From positions 85,787 through 149,786 of the forward strand of contig NZ_SULI01000008.1 in assembly GCF_005518135.1 (NCBI RefSeq): a stretch of DNA of 64,000 bases. Direction: 5' to 3'. This document shows positions 36,977 to 47,825 of the stretch, piece after piece. The notes beneath the pieces were generated by a model that saw only the letters and a program-made list of their open reading frames with translations, did no database searches and was not told the DNA's origin. This DNA is from Shimia litoralis (GTDB lineage: Bacteria > Pseudomonadota > Alphaproteobacteria > Rhodobacterales > Rhodobacteraceae). The position numbers were made by a program, and so were the translations under genes. Each line of letters opens with the position of its first letter. Position 1 is the stretch's first letter.

Positions 36977-37013
36977 CACAATTGTGCCAAGTTTTTGCCA
37001 CAATTGGCAAAAA
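36977..37013. promoter_or_regulatory. Palindromes upstream of the RTX-repeat gene
   Basis: CACAATTGTG (36977-36986, perfect) and TTTTTGCCA-N4-TGGCAAAAA (36992-37000, 37005-37013, perfect), 17-53 bp before the start codon. Likely operators; no regulator is adjacent. Confidence 0.5.
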
Positions 37014-37101
37014 GTCAAACTTTTCAAATAATTGTGGTGTTTTCCGAAACAATTCAAACCATTAGAGACTGACCGTTTCTGAAAATGTCCTAATAAATAG
37101 T

Positions 37102-37133
37102 TAACGCGCCCGCAGAATCTCTGGGGCGCGTTA
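37102..37133 (-). terminator. Terminator of gltA
   Basis: Arms TAACGCGCCC (37102-37111) and GGGCGCGTTA (37124-37133), perfect 10-bp stem. Downstream on the minus strand is an AT-rich stretch rather than a clean T-run. 30 bp after the gltA stop. Confidence 0.7.
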
Positions 37134-37162
37134 CAATGAGGCTTAAGGGCGGGTGATCGACC

Positions 37163-38458
37163 TTAGCGGTTTTCGATGTCTTCATAGTTGCGTTCAGTTT
37201 CACCAAGGTAAAGCTGACGTGGACGACCGATTTTGTTTTGCGGATCGCCGATCATTTCTTTCCACTGCGAAATCCAGCCAACTGTACGCGAGAGCGCAAA
37301 GATCGGTGTGAACATAGAGGTCGGGAAGCCCATCGCTTCGAGAATGATACCCGAATAGAAGTCAACGTTCGGGAACAGCTTCTTGTCGATGAAATACGGG
37401 TCATTCAATGCTGTGTGCTCAAGTTCCTTGGCAACCTGCAGCAGTGGATTGTCATCGACACCCAGAAGTTCCAGAACTTCGTCGGCTGATTGCTTTAGAA
37501 CCTTGGCGCGTGGATCGGTGTTTTTATAAACACGGTGACCAAAACCCATCAGGCGGAACGGATCGTCCTTATCCTTGGCACGTGCAATGAATTCCGGAAT
37601 CCGGTCAACGGTTCCGATTTCACGCAACATTTCCAGACATGCTTGGTTTGCGCCGCCGTGGGCAGGGCCCCAAAGACACGCAATACCGGCCGCGATGCAC
37701 GCAAACGGGTTGGCACCAGATGAAGACGCAAGACGTACAGTCGATGTGGACGCGTTTTGTTCGTGATCCGCATGCAATGTAAAGATCCGGTCCATGGCGC
37801 GGGCCAGAATTGGATCAACATTGTATTCTTCGGCAGGCACCGAGAAACACATGTGCAAGAAGTTTGCCGCATAATCCAGATCGTTGCGTGGATACACAAA
37901 CGGTTGCCCGATTGAATACTTATAAGCCATCGCAGCAATTGTTGGCAGCTTGGCGATCAAACGAATGCACGCGACTTCGCGCTGCCAAGGGTCGTTGACG
38001 TCTGCACTGTCTGCATAGAACGCCGACATTGCCCCCACAACGCCGACCATGGTCGCCATTGGATGCGCATCGCGACGGAAACCGCGGAAGAAGTTATGCA
38101 TTTGCTCGTGCACCATTGTGTGGCGCGTGATGCGGGTCTCAAAATCTTCAAGTTCTTTTGCGGTGGGCAAGTTGCCGTACAAAAGCAGGAAGCAGACTTC
38201 GAGATAGTGGGATTTGCCAGCCAATTGATCAATCGGATACCCGCGGTGCAACAATTCACCTTTGCCGCCATCGATAAAGGTGATGGTCGAGTCGCAAGAT
38301 GCAGTGGATGTAAAACCAGGATCATAAGTGAACACGCCAGCCTGAGCATACAGCTTGCGGATGTCGATCACATCCGGGCCCAGTGTTGGCGAAAATATCG
38401 GCAGCTCGTGCGACTGGCCATCAATGGTCAGAGTCGCCGTTTTGTTCGTGTCAGACAT
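37163..38458 (-). CDS. gltA: Citrate synthase
   Basis: First step of the TCA cycle. 431 aa, the usual size of the bacterial hexameric type. Seen: [15 protein letters not shown] around residue 70, [15 protein letters not shown] around residue 230, [18 protein letters not shown] around residue 265 with the active-site His, [16 protein letters not shown] around residue 305 (second active-site His), and the catalytic Asp near [19 protein letters not shown] before the ATG. Next to gltX on the same strand with its own terminator. Confidence 0.96.
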   Translation of the reverse strand: MSDTNKTATLTIDGQSHELPIFSPTLGPDVIDIRKLYAQAGVFTYDPGFTSTASCDSTITFIDGGKGELLHRGYPIDQLAGKSHYLEVCFLLLYGNLPTAKELEDFETRITRHTMVHEQMHNFFRGFRRDAHPMATMVGVVGAMSAFYADSADVNDPWQREVACIRLIAKLPTIAAMAYKYSIGQPFVYPRNDLDYAANFLHMCFSVPAEEYNVDPILARAMDRIFTLHADHEQNASTSTVRLASSSGANPFACIAAGIACLWGPAHGGANQACLEMLREIGTVDRIPEFIARAKDKDDPFRLMGFGHRVYKNTDPRAKVLKQSADEVLELLGVDDNPLLQVAKELEHTALNDPYFIDKKLFPNVDFYSGIILEAMGFPTSMFTPIFALSRTVGWISQWKEMIGDPQNKIGRPRQLYLGETERNYEDIENR

Positions 38459-38524
38459 TCTTGTTCCCTTCCTCTCGTGCCCATAGCGCGGACCGCTTGG
38501 GCGTTGTGTTCCAGCACAAGGTTA

Positions 38525-38543
38525 AAGGCGGATTATCCGCCTT
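38525..38543 (-). terminator. Possible terminator overlapping the gltX stop
   Basis: Perfect inverted repeat AAGGCGGAT (38525-38533) and ATCCGCCTT (38535-38543) around one base, in part inside the last codons of gltX. Weak T-tract on the minus strand. May instead be chance. Confidence 0.35.
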
Positions 38544-39957
38544 CGGCCTGCGCATTGAATTCTGCTGCGTCGGTCAGGCGTGCGATGGTTTCATCGCGGC
38601 CCAAAACCAGCATCATGTCGAATACACTAGGGGTCGCTGTGCGTCCTGCGAGCGCAGCCCGCAAAGGGCCGGCCATTTTGCCGAACTTGATCTCTTTGTC
38701 TTCTGCAAAAGAGTTCGTGACCGCCTCTAATCCGTCTCGGGACCAGCTAGCATTTTGCAGATGCGGCGTCAATTCTTTCAGTATACCACGGGATACCATG
38801 TCGAGGTTCTTGAGCGCCTTGTCATCGGGCACAATTGGGCGATCTGCCAGAATAAATTGAGCTTTTTCAAGGAAAGACGGGAAAATCTTGGCTTTGTCCT
38901 TGAGACAGTAAACCGCACTTGCGAGATCATTTATTTTGGCCTCAGTCAGGGCCGGCTCGCCGATAGACTGCAAAAATGCCTGAAGTTCTTGCAGCAGTGC
39001 AGCATCGTCCATGACTGCGAAATGTTGACCACACAGGTTTTCCAGCTTTTTGGTGTCAAATCGTGCGGGGCTTTTGCCGATTCCCCCGAAATCAAACCAT
39101 TCTTTGGCTTGGGCATCGTCAAAAAACTCGTCATCGCCGTGGCTCCAGCCCAAACGCGCGAGATAGTTGCGCATGCCAGCGGCCGGATATCCCATCGCTT
39201 GATATTCCTGCGCCCCAAGTGCCCCGTGCCGTTTCGACAGCTTTTTACCGTCAGCGCCGTGGATCAAAGGAATATGCGCCCAGACCGGCACGTCCCATCC
39301 CATTGCAGTATAGATCATCATTTGGCGGGCCGCATTGTTCAGATGGTCATCACCGCGGATCACGTGCGTCACGCCCATGTCGTGATCATCCACCACGACG
39401 GCCAACATATAGACCGGCGTCCCATCAGAGCGCAGCAACACCATATCATCAAGCTGGTCATTGCGGATGGTGACATCCCCCTGAACTTGATCTCGAATGA
39501 CTGTGACGCCGTCCAGTGGGGCTTTGATCCGCACCACATATGGCGCTTCAGGATGTGTGGACGCGTCGGCGTCGCGCCACGGGCTGCGGTACATTGTAGA
39601 CGTTCCATTGGCGCGGGCTTCGTCGCGGAATGCGGCGATTTCGTCCTGCGTGGCGAAACACTTATAGGCCTTTCCGGCGTCCAGCAATTCATGCGCAACC
39701 TCGGCATGTCGCTTGGCGCCTTCAAACTGGCTGATGACATCGCCGTCGTGGTCCAGTCCCAGCCAATCCAAGCCTTGCAAAATTGCTGCGGTGGCTTCTG
39801 GAGTTGAGCGCTCGCGATCTGTGTCTTCAATGCGCAACAGGAATTTTCCGCCACGCCCACGGGCATAAAGCCAGTTGAACAGCGCCGTGCGGGCGCCGCC
39901 AATGTGGAGGTAACCGGTGGGGGAAGGGGCGAAACGGGTGACGACCTGGCCTGTCAT
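38533..39957 (-). CDS. gltX: Glutamyl-tRNA synthetase
   Basis: Class I aminoacyl-tRNA synthetase. 474 aa. Seen: [20 protein letters not shown] at residues 9-28 with the HIGH-type motif HIGG, the class I zinc-lacking alpha form, [14 protein letters not shown] around residue 240 with the KMSKS-type motif KLSKR. Bacteria of this group often have two GltX proteins; this is one of them. Upstream is a divergent comEC. Confidence 0.96.
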   Translation of the reverse strand: MTGQVVTRFAPSPTGYLHIGGARTALFNWLYARGRGGKFLLRIEDTDRERSTPEATAAILQGLDWLGLDHDGDVISQFEGAKRHAEVAHELLDAGKAYKCFATQDEIAAFRDEARANGTSTMYRSPWRDADASTHPEAPYVVRIKAPLDGVTVIRDQVQGDVTIRNDQLDDMVLLRSDGTPVYMLAVVVDDHDMGVTHVIRGDDHLNNAARQMMIYTAMGWDVPVWAHIPLIHGADGKKLSKRHGALGAQEYQAMGYPAAGMRNYLARLGWSHGDDEFFDDAQAKEWFDFGGIGKSPARFDTKKLENLCGQHFAVMDDAALLQELQAFLQSIGEPALTEAKINDLASAVYCLKDKAKIFPSFLEKAQFILADRPIVPDDKALKNLDMVSRGILKELTPHLQNASWSRDGLEAVTNSFAEDKEIKFGKMAGPLRAALAGRTATPSVFDMMLVLGRDETIARLTDAAEFNAQAEGG

Positions 39958-40036
39958 GAGCGGATTAACCTTTTAGTAACCGAGGGGGGACTAGCGTTGA
40001 GGCCTGTCTAGCGACCTGCCTAAGAGAGGACAAGGC

Positions 40037-42119
40037 TTGCGCGTTGCGGCTCGGATCGGATCGGCCTTACTGGCCCAACGGGGGCATCTGTTTTGTTGGG
40101 TGCCTGTGTGGCTTGGCGTAGGCATTGGGGTGTACTTCTCTATGCCTGTGGAACCGGGTTTGTCGACGGGTGGGGTCGCGGTCCTGTTGGGGGGCTCCGC
40201 ATTTTGGGGGCTGCGCAGGCTACGACAGGAGGCCGCCCCGGTTTTTTGGGCCGCTATATGGATCGCAATCGGGTTTTGCCTTGGGATGGGGCGCGCGCAT
40301 CTGGTGGCTGCGCCTGTTCTTGACTGGCGATATTACGGCGCCGTTGAGGGTCGCGTTGTCGCCGTCGACCGGTCTGCCAGTGATGCCGTACGACTGACGC
40401 TGGACGATCTGCGTTTGGATCGGATGGCGGCCCAAAATACCCCGCGCCATTTGCGCGTCTCGTTGCATGGGGTGCAGCCCATTACACGGTTCGACGCCGG
40501 ATCACGCGTGATGATGACGGCCTTTCTGTCTCCGCCGCCTGGTCCAGTGGAGCCGGGTGGCTTTGATTTTCAACGGCACGCATGGTTTCAGGGGCTTGGC
40601 GCGATTGGCTATACGCGGGCACCTGTGCTTCGGATTGCGCCCGCCACAGGTGCGCATGTGTATCGGATGCGACAGAGTATTTCGTGCCGTATTCAATCAC
40701 GGCTTTCGGGGGATGTCGGGGGATTTGCCGCCGCCGTCACCACCGGTGATCGCAGCGGGATGTCGCAAGATGCGCTGGATGCGCTGCGCGTGTCGAACAT
40801 GGCGCATTTGCTGGCCATATCGGGCCTGCATATGGGGTTGTTGGTGGCGTTTGTGTTTCTGGTGATCCGATCGATCTTTGCTCTGATCCCCGCGTTTGTT
40901 CTACGTATTCCCAGCAAGAAAATCGCAGCAGGCGTCGCGTTGATGGCCGCGGTGGGATATCTGGCGTTGTCCGGTGGCAATGTTGCAACCGAACGTGCCT
41001 TTATCATGGCGGCGGTGGGATTGGTGGCGGTGATGCTGGATCGCAGGGTGCTCAGTTTGCGCGCCGTCGCCTTGGCCGCAACGCTTGTCTTGGTTCTGCG
41101 GCCAGAATCCCTATTGGGACCGGGGTTTCAGATGTCATTTGCAGCGACAACCGCGTTGATCGTGGTGTTTGCGGCGCTGCGCGATTGGCAGATCACATTT
41201 GGCCCCGCATGGGTGCGCCCCGTTGCGACCGTCGCCTTGTCGTCGTTGGTGGCGGGCGCGGCAACGGCACCTGTGGCGGCGGCCCATTTCAATACCGTGT
41301 CGCACTATGGTTTGCTGGCCAATGTTGTGTCAGTGCCCGTGATGGGATTGATCGTGGTGCCGTGCGCGGTGATTGCCGCCTGCCTGTCGCCGTTTGGGCT
41401 TGCCAAAGTGGGTTTATGGGGCATGGGGGCTTGGACTCGACTGGATTTTGAATGTGGCACAAGCTGTGGCGGCACTGGACGGTGCGCGCGGCTTTGTGCC
41501 CAGCCCGTCTTGGGGGGTGCTGCCGCTTCTGGCTCTTGGGGCAATCTGGATGATATTATGGCAGGGCAGGGCGCGTTGGATCGGGGTGCTGCCTGTCCTT
41601 GGGGCGATTTGGTATTGGGGGACGCAAGAGCGCCCGCTGGTACTTGTGGCCGATACGGGGCGGGTTGTCGGGGTGATGACCGAAAACGGCCGCGCGATTA
41701 GCAAACCCAAAGGGGGTGGGTTTGTTGTGCGCAACTGGTTGGAAAATGATGGCACGCCAACCTCGCAAGCCAAGGCGGCCTTGCTTTGGCCCGAGACCAT
41801 CGATCTGGCGGGGAAATCTCTGAGGATTGTGCAGGGCAAGCGCAACATTGACGCTTTTACTGGCTGCAAGTCATCCGAAATTCTCGTGATGTCCCACACG
41901 CTCTCGCAAGATTATCCCTGTGAAATCCTCAATCCAAAGACGCTTGCGGCCACGGGTGCGATTGCATTCATTGTAATCAATGGTCACCTTAGGGTGACCT
42001 CGGCACGCGAGGTCAGTGGCCGGCGATTGTGGAACGATCCTGATGTACGTCACACCCGTGATCGCCAAACCCAGATCAATAAGTACGGATCAAACCCACA
42101 AGACAGCCCTGAACCTTGA
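40037..42119 (+). pseudogene. comEC: ComEC/Rec2 DNA-uptake channel, frameshifted
   Basis: Natural-transformation channel for single-stranded DNA. Two frames together give about 694 codons, the usual size. Frame one (TTG start at 40037, GAGGA upstream) has an N-terminal region, many membrane helices and the competence core (MAHLLAISGLHMGLLVAFVF around residue 255). It ends in a nonsense tail after GLWGMG. The next frame continues LGLDWILNVAQAVAALDG, the family sequence. A single extra G in the G5 tract at 41425-41429 explains the break. The C-terminal part is beta-rich, without zinc ligands that I can see. Overlaps lexA by 44 bp. Sequencing error and phase variation are alternatives. Confidence 0.85.
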
Positions 42120-42789
42120 CCTTGTCTTCGGGATACACGCGGGTTTCATAGGCCGGGTTGGCCGCCTCGAGCGCAATCGAGCTGCCGTTATGGAAAAAGC
42201 GTTTCAACGTGGCCTCTTGGTCTTCTACCAAGGCCACAACGATATCGCCACTATCGGCAGTGGGCGTTTCACGGATAATGACCACATCACCATCATTAAT
42301 ACCCGCCTCGATCATCGAATCCCCTTTGACTTCAAGGGCATAATGGCTGCCGCCCGAGCGCAACATCTGACCGGGCACTGCCACATGGTGATCGACATGA
42401 CTGATGGCTTCGATGGGGACCCCTGCCGCGATCTTGCCCATGACAGGAAGCTCGCGGGCGTGCATCTGCACATCCTCCATGGTGACATTGGCAGGTTGTG
42501 ACGGAGATGGGTGTGGGCCATCAATCACACGCGGCTGAAAATGACCGGTTGGGGCGCTTGGGGCCCCGCCCATAGATTCGGGCAGTTTGACAACCTCGAT
42601 AGCACGGGCACGGTGGGCCAGACGGCGGATAAATCCGCGTTCTTCCAAGGCGGTGATCAAACGGTGAATCCCGGATTTCGACCGCAGATCCAGCGCATCT
42701 TTCATTTCGTCAAAACTTGGTGGAACGCCATCACGCTGTACACGTGTGTGAATGAACTCGAGCAGATCCAGTTGTTTTTTCGTCAGCAT
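42076..42789 (-). CDS. lexA: LexA repressor
   Basis: SOS-response repressor. 237 aa. Seen: N-terminal winged HTH ([17 protein letters not shown], residues about 1-65), the Ala-Gly cleavage site in [12 protein letters not shown] (A122-G123), catalytic Ser158 in [11 protein letters not shown] and Lys196 in [14 protein letters not shown] upstream of the ATG. Preceded by a GTTC-N7-GTTC SOS box typical of alphaproteobacteria, so it autoregulates. Sits 123 bp downstream of moeA. Confidence 0.97.
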   Translation of the reverse strand: MLTKKQLDLLEFIHTRVQRDGVPPSFDEMKDALDLRSKSGIHRLITALEERGFIRRLAHRARAIEVVKLPESMGGAPSAPTGHFQPRVIDGPHPSPSQPANVTMEDVQMHARELPVMGKIAAGVPIEAISHVDHHVAVPGQMLRSGGSHYALEVKGDSMIEAGINDGDVVIIRETPTADSGDIVVALVEDQEATLKRFFHNGSSIALEAANPAYETRVYPEDKVKVQGCLVGLIRTY

Positions 42790-42819
42790 TTCAGGCCCTC
42801 CGCGAACATATTACTGTTT

Positions 42820-42834
42820 GTTCTAGGCCTGTTC
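42820..42834 (+). promoter_or_regulatory. SOS box of lexA
   Basis: GTTC (42820-42823), seven bases, GTTC (42831-42834): the alphaproteobacterial LexA operator. 31 bp upstream of the lexA start, on the promoter. Confidence 0.85.
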
Positions 42835-42912
42835 TTGTTTTGTGTCAATAATGTTGGAACATTCAGGCAACTTGTCGCGCCATCGTTCGGTGGCGATACA
42901 GGGGCTGATGTT

Positions 42913-44088
42913 TTAGATCGGCAGATATTCCAGCATCGTGCCGGCAGGGTGTGCGGGATCATTCGGCGGGCGAATGGCCAGCGCATTGGCAGAGGACAAA
43001 ACCGTCAGCAAAGAGCTGTCCTGACGATCAAATATCGTGATCTGACCATCTTTTATATGGGCGCGCATGTAATGTTCGCGTGGTCCATTGGCCGCAATAG
43101 GGGCGGCAAGCGGGGCACTTTGGCGCTGTGCAGGCATACAGCCCAGCCCCAACATGGCATCAATGACGGGGGCCACAAAAACCTGTCCGCACACCATGGC
43201 AGACACGGGATTCCCCGGTAGCCCGATCATCATGGCGCCGTTTTTCATACGTCCTGCCATCAGTGGTTTTCCGGGGCGCATCGCGATCTTGTAGAATTTT
43301 CGATCAAGGCCAAGGTCACCGGCCACTTCTCCCACAAGATCATGATCGCCAACAGAGGCACCGCCAATGGTCAGCACCAAATCTGCGTCGTCCGCCAAGG
43401 AAAATGCCATCTCGAGCGAGGCCTTGGTGTCGCGCGCGATGGGCAAAAGGCGCGGTTCGGCCCCCAGATTGCGCAGCATCGCCTGTAATCCAAAGCTGTT
43501 GGACGCGATGATCTGATCCGGACCAGGGGTTTCACCAGGCATCACCAGCTCGTCTCCGGTTGACAGAATGGCCACACGTGGCTTGCGGATCACGGGCACC
43601 GTGGCGATGTTCATCGCCGCCAGCAATGCAATATCAGAGGGCGACAAGCGGCGCGGCGCGGTGAACGCATCGCCGAGCGCAAAGTCAGCACCTGCGGAGC
43701 GAATATGCATGCCGCTGTCTAGTGTATCCGACAAGGTGATTGTGTCGTCAGACCGTGTCACTTCCTCTTGGATTACCACACGTGTCGCGCCTTGCGGAAC
43801 CGGGGCTCCGGTGAAAATGCGCACGGCTTGTCCGGGCTGGACGGTGCCTGAAAACCCGTGACCGGCTGCAGACTCGCCAATCACGGCAAGCTGTGATGTC
43901 GGTGTCACGTCCTGCGCCCGCACGGCATAGCCATCCATCGCTGAGGCAGCAAATGGCGGCTGGTCCCGATTGGCGTGAACGGTCTGGGCCAGCACACGCC
44001 CACTGGCGCTCGACAATGGAACGGTTTCGACCTCTAGGGGTGCTGCCAGATCAAATAGCTGTGCAAGTGCGTCGGATACCGAGATCAT
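42913..44088 (-). CDS. moeA: Molybdopterin molybdotransferase MoeA
   Basis: Inserts molybdate into adenylated molybdopterin. 391 aa. Seen: [17 protein letters not shown] around residue 39, [20 protein letters not shown] around residue 90, [10 protein letters not shown] around residue 180, and [17 protein letters not shown] around residue 290. Its ATG overlaps the moaC stop (44085-44088). Last gene of a unit that starts with trpG. Confidence 0.95.
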   Translation of the reverse strand: MISVSDALAQLFDLAAPLEVETVPLSSASGRVLAQTVHANRDQPPFAASAMDGYAVRAQDVTPTSQLAVIGESAAGHGFSGTVQPGQAVRIFTGAPVPQGATRVVIQEEVTRSDDTITLSDTLDSGMHIRSAGADFALGDAFTAPRRLSPSDIALLAAMNIATVPVIRKPRVAILSTGDELVMPGETPGPDQIIASNSFGLQAMLRNLGAEPRLLPIARDTKASLEMAFSLADDADLVLTIGGASVGDHDLVGEVAGDLGLDRKFYKIAMRPGKPLMAGRMKNGAMMIGLPGNPVSAMVCGQVFVAPVIDAMLGLGCMPAQRQSAPLAAPIAANGPREHYMRAHIKDGQITIFDRQDSSLLTVLSSANALAIRPPNDPAHPAGTMLEYLPI

Positions 44089-44573
44089 TTCGCCTCGTAT
44101 CTCCCTGATTTTCCACCATCTTTCAGAACAACGCGGATACCGCCGATCTCCATGTCTTTATCGACGGCCTTGGACATATCATAGACCGTCAAGGCGGCGA
44201 TGTTCACGGCTGTCAGGGCTTCCATCTCGACACCTGTCTGGCCGGTGGTCTTGACCGTGGCTTCGATGCGGACGCCCGGAAGGGTCGCGTCCGGTGTCAA
44301 ATCAACCGACACCTTGGTGATCGGCAGGGGATGACACAGCGGGATCAACGTTGCGCAGTGTTTTGCCCCCATGATGCCAGCAAGCCGCGCCACGCCAAGC
44401 ACGTCGCCCTTTTTGGCGCGGCCTTGGGCAATAATGTCGTGGGTTTGCGGGGCCATCCGGACCCATCCTTGGGCCACAGCGACGCGTGATGTGACGGGCT
44501 TGTCAGAGACATCCACCATGTGGGCATCGCCCTTGCCGTCAAAATGCGTCAGGCCCGAAGCCGCGTGAGACAT
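44085..44573 (-). CDS. moaC: Cyclic pyranopterin monophosphate synthase MoaC
   Basis: Second step of molybdopterin synthesis. 162 aa. Seen: [18 protein letters not shown] around residue 19, [20 protein letters not shown] around residue 66, and the acid-rich [20 protein letters not shown] around residue 112. Start overlaps the trpC stop by one base (TGATG) and the stop overlaps moeA, so it is coupled on both sides. Confidence 0.95.
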   Translation of the reverse strand: MSHAASGLTHFDGKGDAHMVDVSDKPVTSRVAVAQGWVRMAPQTHDIIAQGRAKKGDVLGVARLAGIMGAKHCATLIPLCHPLPITKVSVDLTPDATLPGVRIEATVKTTGQTGVEMEALTAVNIAALTVYDMSKAVDKDMEIGGIRVVLKDGGKSGRYEAK

Positions 44574-45388
44574 CAGAACCCGCCTCCGGCTTGCAAGGGG
44601 TTTGCCAACAGGGTGCGTGTGGCAACGGCCACATCATCTTGCCGCATCAGGCTCTCGCCAATCAGGAAAATTCGCGCACCGTATCGCGCCATATCGGCCA
44701 GATCTTCGGGTGAATTCAATCCGCTTTCTGACACGATCAACCGATCCGCGGGCACCTGTTTGGACAGGGTGCGCGTGGTGTCCAGCGTGGTTTCAAAGGT
44801 TTTCAGATTGCGATTGTTGATACCGATCAATTCGGACTTGAGCAGGGCTGCACGCTCAAGCTCGGCGGCGTCGTGTACCTCGATCAGAACGTCCATTCCC
44901 CACTCCATGGCGACAGATTCAAGTTCCTGCGCTTGCGCATCACTGACGCTGGCCATGATGATCAGGATACAATCCGCGCCCAACGCGCGGGCCTCGACCA
45001 CCTGATAGGGATCATACATAAAATCTTTGCGCAGCGCGGGCAGATCACAGGCGGCACGCGCTTCGCGCAGGAAATCCTTGGAACCCTGAAAGCTGGGTGT
45101 GTCGGTCAAGACAGACAAGCACGTCGCGCCACCGTCTTCATAGGCCTTTGCCAATGCCGGAGGATTAAAGTCGGGACGGATCAGCCCTTTGGACGGCGAT
45201 GCCTTTTTGATTTCAGCGATCAATCCATATCCGCTGCGGCTTGCCAGTTTAAGAGCATCGGCAAATCCACGCGTGGGGTCGGCGTCTTTGGCTTCGGCTT
45301 CGACATCCTCAAAAGGTTTGGCGGCTTTATCCGCGGCCACTTCTTCGAGCTTGTAAGCTTTGATCTTGTCCAGCACGGTGGTGGTCAT
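44573..45388 (-). CDS. trpC: Indole-3-glycerol-phosphate synthase
   Basis: Penultimate tryptophan-pathway step. 271 aa. Seen: [20 protein letters not shown] around residue 54, [13 protein letters not shown] around residue 93, [15 protein letters not shown] around residue 117, [16 protein letters not shown] around residue 187, and [11 protein letters not shown] around residue 218. Start at 45388 overlaps the ung stop (ATGA); a TTG 12 bp further up is unlikely. No Shine-Dalgarno, so translation probably depends on coupling. Confidence 0.96.
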   Translation of the reverse strand: MTTTVLDKIKAYKLEEVAADKAAKPFEDVEAEAKDADPTRGFADALKLASRSGYGLIAEIKKASPSKGLIRPDFNPPALAKAYEDGGATCLSVLTDTPSFQGSKDFLREARAACDLPALRKDFMYDPYQVVEARALGADCILIIMASVSDAQAQELESVAMEWGMDVLIEVHDAAELERAALLKSELIGINNRNLKTFETTLDTTRTLSKQVPADRLIVSESGLNSPEDLADMARYGARIFLIGESLMRQDDVAVATRTLLANPLQAGGGF

Positions 45389-46050
45389 GCGTTTGTCCAA
45401 TTTATTTGGGGCTCGCCGCGGTCGGCAAGCCAGCTGTTGATGCGCGAGAACGGACGCGATCCAAAGAACCCGCGTCTGGCAGACAACGGAGAAGGATGCG
45501 CAGATTCGATCCGCAAGTGGTCATCGCCATTTTTAGGGGCAGATATATGAGGTGCAAGGGCTTGTGCCTGTTTTCCCCAAAGAACAAAGGCTGTTGGGTG
45601 TTCAGAAACCCGTGTCAGCACCTGATGGCACAGGTTTTGCCAGCCCAAGCCTTTGTGGCCGTTTGCCTCGCCAGTAGGCACGGTCAAGACGGTATTGATC
45701 AACAAGACGCCTTGGCGTGCCCAGAACCTCAGATCGCCGGTCGGCGGGCATTGACCCAAATCGCTCTGCATTTCTTTGAATATATTGGTCAGAGAACGCG
45801 GCAGCGGGCGCACGGATGGATCCACAGAAAAGGCAAGACCATGGGCGTGTCCCGGGGTCGGGTAGGGGTCCTGTCCCAAGATCACCACCCGCACGTCTTT
45901 GGGTGGTGTCAGGCGCAGAGCGGTGAATATCTGATCCTCTGGGGGCAAAATCTCACGCGTCTCTTTGGCCAGAGATGCCGCGATGTTTGGCCACGCATCT
46001 TGGAAAAAAGGTAACGTATCCCACCCCTTAAGGTCAGATATATCTTGCAT
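45385..46050 (-). CDS. ung: Uracil-DNA glycosylase, family 1
   Basis: Removes uracil from DNA. 221 aa. Seen: water-activating motif [19 protein letters not shown] (D61), [20 protein letters not shown] around residue 113, and the C-terminal [19 protein letters not shown] loop. Placed between trpD and trpC with overlaps of one and four bases, so the coding frames are locked into the trp operon. Unusual position for a repair gene. Confidence 0.95.
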   Translation of the reverse strand: MQDISDLKGWDTLPFFQDAWPNIAASLAKETREILPPEDQIFTALRLTPPKDVRVVILGQDPYPTPGHAHGLAFSVDPSVRPLPRSLTNIFKEMQSDLGQCPPTGDLRFWARQGVLLINTVLTVPTGEANGHKGLGWQNLCHQVLTRVSEHPTAFVLWGKQAQALAPHISAPKNGDDHLRIESAHPSPLSARRGFFGSRPFSRINSWLADRGEPQINWTNA

Positions 46051-47075
46051 TACGAGGGGGCCTGAGATGTCAATTTTGCCAGCATTTGGACCTTGGCCAG
46101 GGCTGCCCCGGAATCAATGGACGCGCGTGCCATGTCTACACCGACGCGCAGATCGCTTGCGGCATCTGCCACGACAAGCGCAGCGGCCGCATTCAACAGC
46201 ACGGCATCGCGATACGCATTTTGTGCCCCATTCAGCAAGGCCCGAAAGGCCACGCCGTTTTCTTCTGGCGTGCCACCAAGAATGTCTTCGAACGGGTGCA
46301 CGGGCAATCCGGCGTCTTCTGGGTGCAATTCTACATCGACCACACTGCCGTCGGCTTCAAGCGCGGCAACCCAGCTTTGGCCAGTGATGGTCAATTCATC
46401 CGTGCCATCGCTGCCATGCACAAGCCATGCGCGTTCGCTGCCCAATTGACCCAGTGTTTCGGCCATAGGGCGAATCAAATCGCGGCTAAAGGCACCTGTC
46501 AGTTGACGTTTGACGCCCGCAGGGTTGGTCAGCGGCCCCAAAATGTTAAAGATTGTGCGCGTGCCCAGCTCTTGACGGGTGGGCATGACATGCGCAATCG
46601 CCGGATGATGCATGGGGGCCATCATAAAGGCGATACCGCATGCATTAAGCGCGTGTTCCACGACATCTGGGCCAACCATCACGTTGATGCCCATCTGACC
46701 CAGTGCATCCGCCGCGCCGGACTTGGAGCTGAGATTGCGATTGCCGTGCTTGGCAACGGGCACACCCGCCCCGGCCACAACAAAAGCGGTCGCGGTGGAA
46801 ATGTTAAGTGTGCCTTTGCCGTCACCGCCGGTGCCGACGATATCCATCGCACCCTTGGGGGCTGAAACCGGATGGCAACAGGCGCGCATCACAGCAGCAG
46901 CTGCGGCGTATTCATCCACAGTTTCCCCGCGTGTGCGCAGCGCCATCAACAATCCGCCAATCTGGCTTGGGGTGGCAGCCCCATCAAACAAGATTTGAAA
47001 CGCCTGTTCTGCTTCGCTTCGGCTCAGTGGGCGATCTGCGGCGGCCCCGATCAACGGCTTGAGAGCATCACTCAT
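46050..47075 (-). CDS. trpD: Anthranilate phosphoribosyltransferase
   Basis: Second step of tryptophan biosynthesis. 341 aa. Seen: [20 protein letters not shown] around residue 78, [20 protein letters not shown] around residue 107, and [18 protein letters not shown] around residue 175. Start overlaps the trpG stop (47072-47075, ATGA); stop overlaps the ung start (TAATG, one base). Confidence 0.97.
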   Translation of the reverse strand: MSDALKPLIGAAADRPLSRSEAEQAFQILFDGAATPSQIGGLLMALRTRGETVDEYAAAAAVMRACCHPVSAPKGAMDIVGTGGDGKGTLNISTATAFVVAGAGVPVAKHGNRNLSSKSGAADALGQMGINVMVGPDVVEHALNACGIAFMMAPMHHPAIAHVMPTRQELGTRTIFNILGPLTNPAGVKRQLTGAFSRDLIRPMAETLGQLGSERAWLVHGSDGTDELTITGQSWVAALEADGSVVDVELHPEDAGLPVHPFEDILGGTPEENGVAFRALLNGAQNAYRDAVLLNAAAALVVADAASDLRVGVDMARASIDSGAALAKVQMLAKLTSQAPS

Positions 47076-47653
47076 GCGGACACCTTCATCATATCTGTGA
47101 AATTCTTGAGCAAAGCGTGGCCATGCTCCGACGCGATTGATTCCGGGTGGAATTGAACGCCGTGAATAGGCAGCTCTTTGTGCTGCAGGCCCATAATTGT
47201 GCCGTCTTCCAATTCTGCGGTGATTTCAAGACAGTCGGGCAGTGTGTCGCGTTCGACCACAAGCGAGTGATAGCGCGTGGCGGCAAACGGCGAGGGCAGG
47301 CCAGCAAACAGACCTTTGCCTTGGTGACGCATGCTGCCCATTTTGCCGTGAACGATTTCGTGACAACGCACGACGTTGCCGCCAAACACCTGTCCAATCG
47401 TCTGATGCCCAAGGCAGACACCCAGCAACGGGATTTTTGTTTCCGCTGCGGCTTGCGTCAACGCAAGACAAATTCCAGCCTGGTCAGGATCACAGGGGCC
47501 CGGTGACAACAGAATGCCGGCAGGATTCATGCCCATCGCATCCTGAACCGTTAGCGAGTCATTTCGATGTACGGACACATCTGTGCCCAACTCACCAAGA
47601 TAATGCACGAGATTATAGGTGAAACTGTCATAATTATCGATCAGGAGCAGCAT
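47072..47653 (-). CDS. trpG: Anthranilate synthase glutamine amidotransferase subunit
   Basis: Supplies ammonia to TrpE. 193 aa. Seen: [20 protein letters not shown] at the start, [15 protein letters not shown], the nucleophile in [17 protein letters not shown] around residue 80, and the [15 protein letters not shown] triad motif near the C terminus. Start set at 47653 as the conserved [10 protein letters not shown] begins here; upstream in-frame sequence has no homology. First gene of trpG-trpD-ung-trpC-moaC-moeA. trpE, its partner, is separate at 49,429. Confidence 0.96.
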   Translation of the reverse strand: MLLLIDNYDSFTYNLVHYLGELGTDVSVHRNDSLTVQDAMGMNPAGILLSPGPCDPDQAGICLALTQAAAETKIPLLGVCLGHQTIGQVFGGNVVRCHEIVHGKMGSMRHQGKGLFAGLPSPFAATRYHSLVVERDTLPDCLEITAELEDGTIMGLQHKELPIHGVQFHPESIASEHGHALLKNFTDMMKVSA

Positions 47654-47825
47654 TTCGCAGTTCTTTGTCCAATATTCAGAAACGGGGTGGAGACCCACGC
47701 CATGGTCGCGGTATACATGCTCAGGCTTGACGCAAAGGGTCAAGGGGGGCTTAAGCAGTATCAGCCCGGTAATCTGGTATTCTGGGCCGAAACCGGCCTT
47801 GGGAATCCAAAAGGAGGCATGGCAC

